Below are positions 42,754 through 43,342 of a DNA stretch of 43,342 nucleotides, piece by piece; the stretch's first letter is position 1, and each line of letters opens with the position of its first letter. The DNA lies in NCBI RefSeq assembly GCF_002154695.1, contig NZ_MTAV01000202.1:1-43342 (forward strand). Direction: 5' to 3'. The translations under genes and the position numbers were made by a program. This DNA comes from Nostoc sp. T09 (lineage in GTDB: Bacteria > Cyanobacteriota > Cyanobacteriia > Cyanobacteriales > Nostocaceae). Below the pieces are notes generated by a model that searched no databases, was not told where the DNA came from, and saw only the letters and a program-made list of their open reading frames with translations.

Positions 42754-43342
42754 ATGACCCAAGGTTGGTACTGGCGAGCGCTTCCTTTAGAACATCGTAC
42801 TGGTTCTGAAATTTTCGCTGCTCTATTTCGCCCCACTACCCCATCTGGAATCGCTACCTTATTAGAAAGCACCTACCCAACGCCAAAAGAACATTCACAA
42901 CTCAATCGTTATTCTATTTGTGCTGGTGCTCCCCGCATAGTTGATGGTGTTCCTCAAATGTGGACACCGCAGCTAGGAAAGGTTTTTCCGTTTTTGGAGG
43001 AGTTGCTGCGAAGTAGAGGAGAGGGGGGACAAGGGGGAATCATTTCTCCCTCATCTCCTCCCCACCTTCCTTTTACTGGTGGTTGGTTGGGATGGTTGGG
43101 TTACGACGTAGCGTGGGAAATTGAACAACTACCCCAAAATAAATGCGATCGCTTACCGTTTCCTGTAGCTTTTTGGTACGAACCCGATTGTTTTGCCATT
43201 TTAGATCATGCCGAACAAATTCTTTGGCTAGCTGCTAGCAATGTGAGTGGACTTGATGAGTTACAGGAAAAGTCGGAGCCAGGAAAAACAAACAACTCTC
43301 TCCCCTTGTCCCCCCCTCTCCTTGTCCCCCCTTCCTCCCGCC
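42754..43342 (+). CDS. Anthranilate/aminodeoxychorismate synthase component I, 5' part
   Basis: Open frame of 196 codons from ATG 42754 that runs off the window, so the protein is partial. The start MTQGWYWRALPLEHRTGSEI, then GGWLGWLGYDVAWEIEQLP, matches the N-terminal domain of chorismate-binding enzymes of the PabB/TrpE type. PabB makes 4-amino-4-deoxychorismate for folate; TrpE makes anthranilate. The catalytic domain lies beyond the window, so the two cannot be told apart; I lean to PabB. Two low-complexity inserts (near 43018-43070 and 43296-43342) interrupt the domain. No ATG alternative is better. Confidence 0.8.
   Translation, partial: MTQGWYWRALPLEHRTGSEIFAALFRPTTPSGIATLLESTYPTPKEHSQLNRYSICAGAPRIVDGVPQMWTPQLGKVFPFLEELLRSRGEGGQGGIISPSSPPHLPFTGGWLGWLGYDVAWEIEQLPQNKCDRLPFPVAFWYEPDCFAILDHAEQILWLAASNVSGLDELQEKSEPGKTNNSLPLSPPLLVPPSSR
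43023..43037 (+). repeat. G-rich element inside the pabB-like gene
   Basis: GGGGGGACAAGGGGG, translated in frame as part of an atypical Gly/Ser/Pro stretch. Its near complement occurs at 43302-43316 in the same gene. Confidence 0.55.
43302..43342 (+). repeat. C-rich tandem CCTTGTCCCCC element inside the pabB-like gene
   Basis: CCCCTTGTCCCCCCC, then a second TCCTTGTCCCCCC unit, and a CCTCCCGCC end cut by the window. It encodes Pro/Leu/Ser-rich sequence and is inverted relative to the G-rich element at 43023-43037. Confidence 0.55.

Noticed and set aside
42294-42872. Minus-strand frame of 192 codons
   Set aside because: It is antisense to the CbiQ-type gene and the start of the pabB-like gene, and both sense products have recognisable motifs.
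1-43342. tRNA or rRNA genes
   Set aside because: I looked for cloverleaf patterns and conserved rRNA words in the gaps and saw none. A covariance-model scan would be decisive.

Overview
The window reads as chromosome from a filamentous, probably heterocyst-forming cyanobacterium (Nostocales, Nostoc/Anabaena-like). The grounds are the many copies of the HIP1 octamer GCGATCGC, heptanucleotide short tandem repeats (STRR-like) in several gaps, cyanobacterium-restricted families (DUF3086, DUF3119, TIGR03792, several Uma2 proteins), an NDH-1 NdhD subunit and the rplI-dnaB gene order. I see no tRNA, rRNA, CRISPR array, transposase or phage gene.

1-11.1 kb is an accessory block of nine genes, all on the minus strand. 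In order of transcription they are an ATP-grasp enzyme, a GT2 glycosyltransferase, a GT4 glycosyltransferase, an ABC exporter with a fused histidine-kinase-like C-terminal module, a second GT4, a GT10 (fucosyltransferase-like) enzyme and three tandem paralogous DxD glycosyltransferases. Spacing is tight (0 to about 110 bp), which suggests one unit that builds and exports a glycoconjugate. The ABC exporter carries two HisKA-like helical hairpins: the first keeps the phospho-acceptor His, the second has lost it. I regard this as the most novel object in the window.

11.5-29.2 kb is mixed housekeeping: a small conserved protein, gloB, a DUF2817 M14-like protein, rplI, dnaB, an FKBP isomerase, a phasin-like protein, a TIGR03792 protein, a 2TM protein, a phosphodiester-glycosidase-like exoprotein, a site-2 protease with CBS domains, an ndhD, a DCC-family protein, two unknowns, a long RluA-type pseudouridine synthase, three of the four Uma2 proteins and a methyltransferase.

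29.5-32.1 kb holds a compact two-gene unit: a beta-barrel-like protein ending in Phe, followed by a secreted CHAT (caspase-like) protein. Repeats and stem-loops lie just downstream. It is the second candidate for an undescribed system.

32.6-43.3 kb returns to core genes: aroH, sppA, a small membrane protein, an MlaE-type permease, DUF3119, DUF3086, plsY (an apparent envelope-lipid neighbourhood), a DUF4189 secreted protein, a Uma2 protein, a decayed metallophosphoesterase fragment, der, a CbiQ/EcfT-type membrane protein and the 5' part of a pabB/trpE-like gene cut by the window end.

Several start sites were moved inward from the longest possible frame because a Shine-Dalgarno site or family conservation supports the shorter form. 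All function calls come from reading the sequence; no database search was run.
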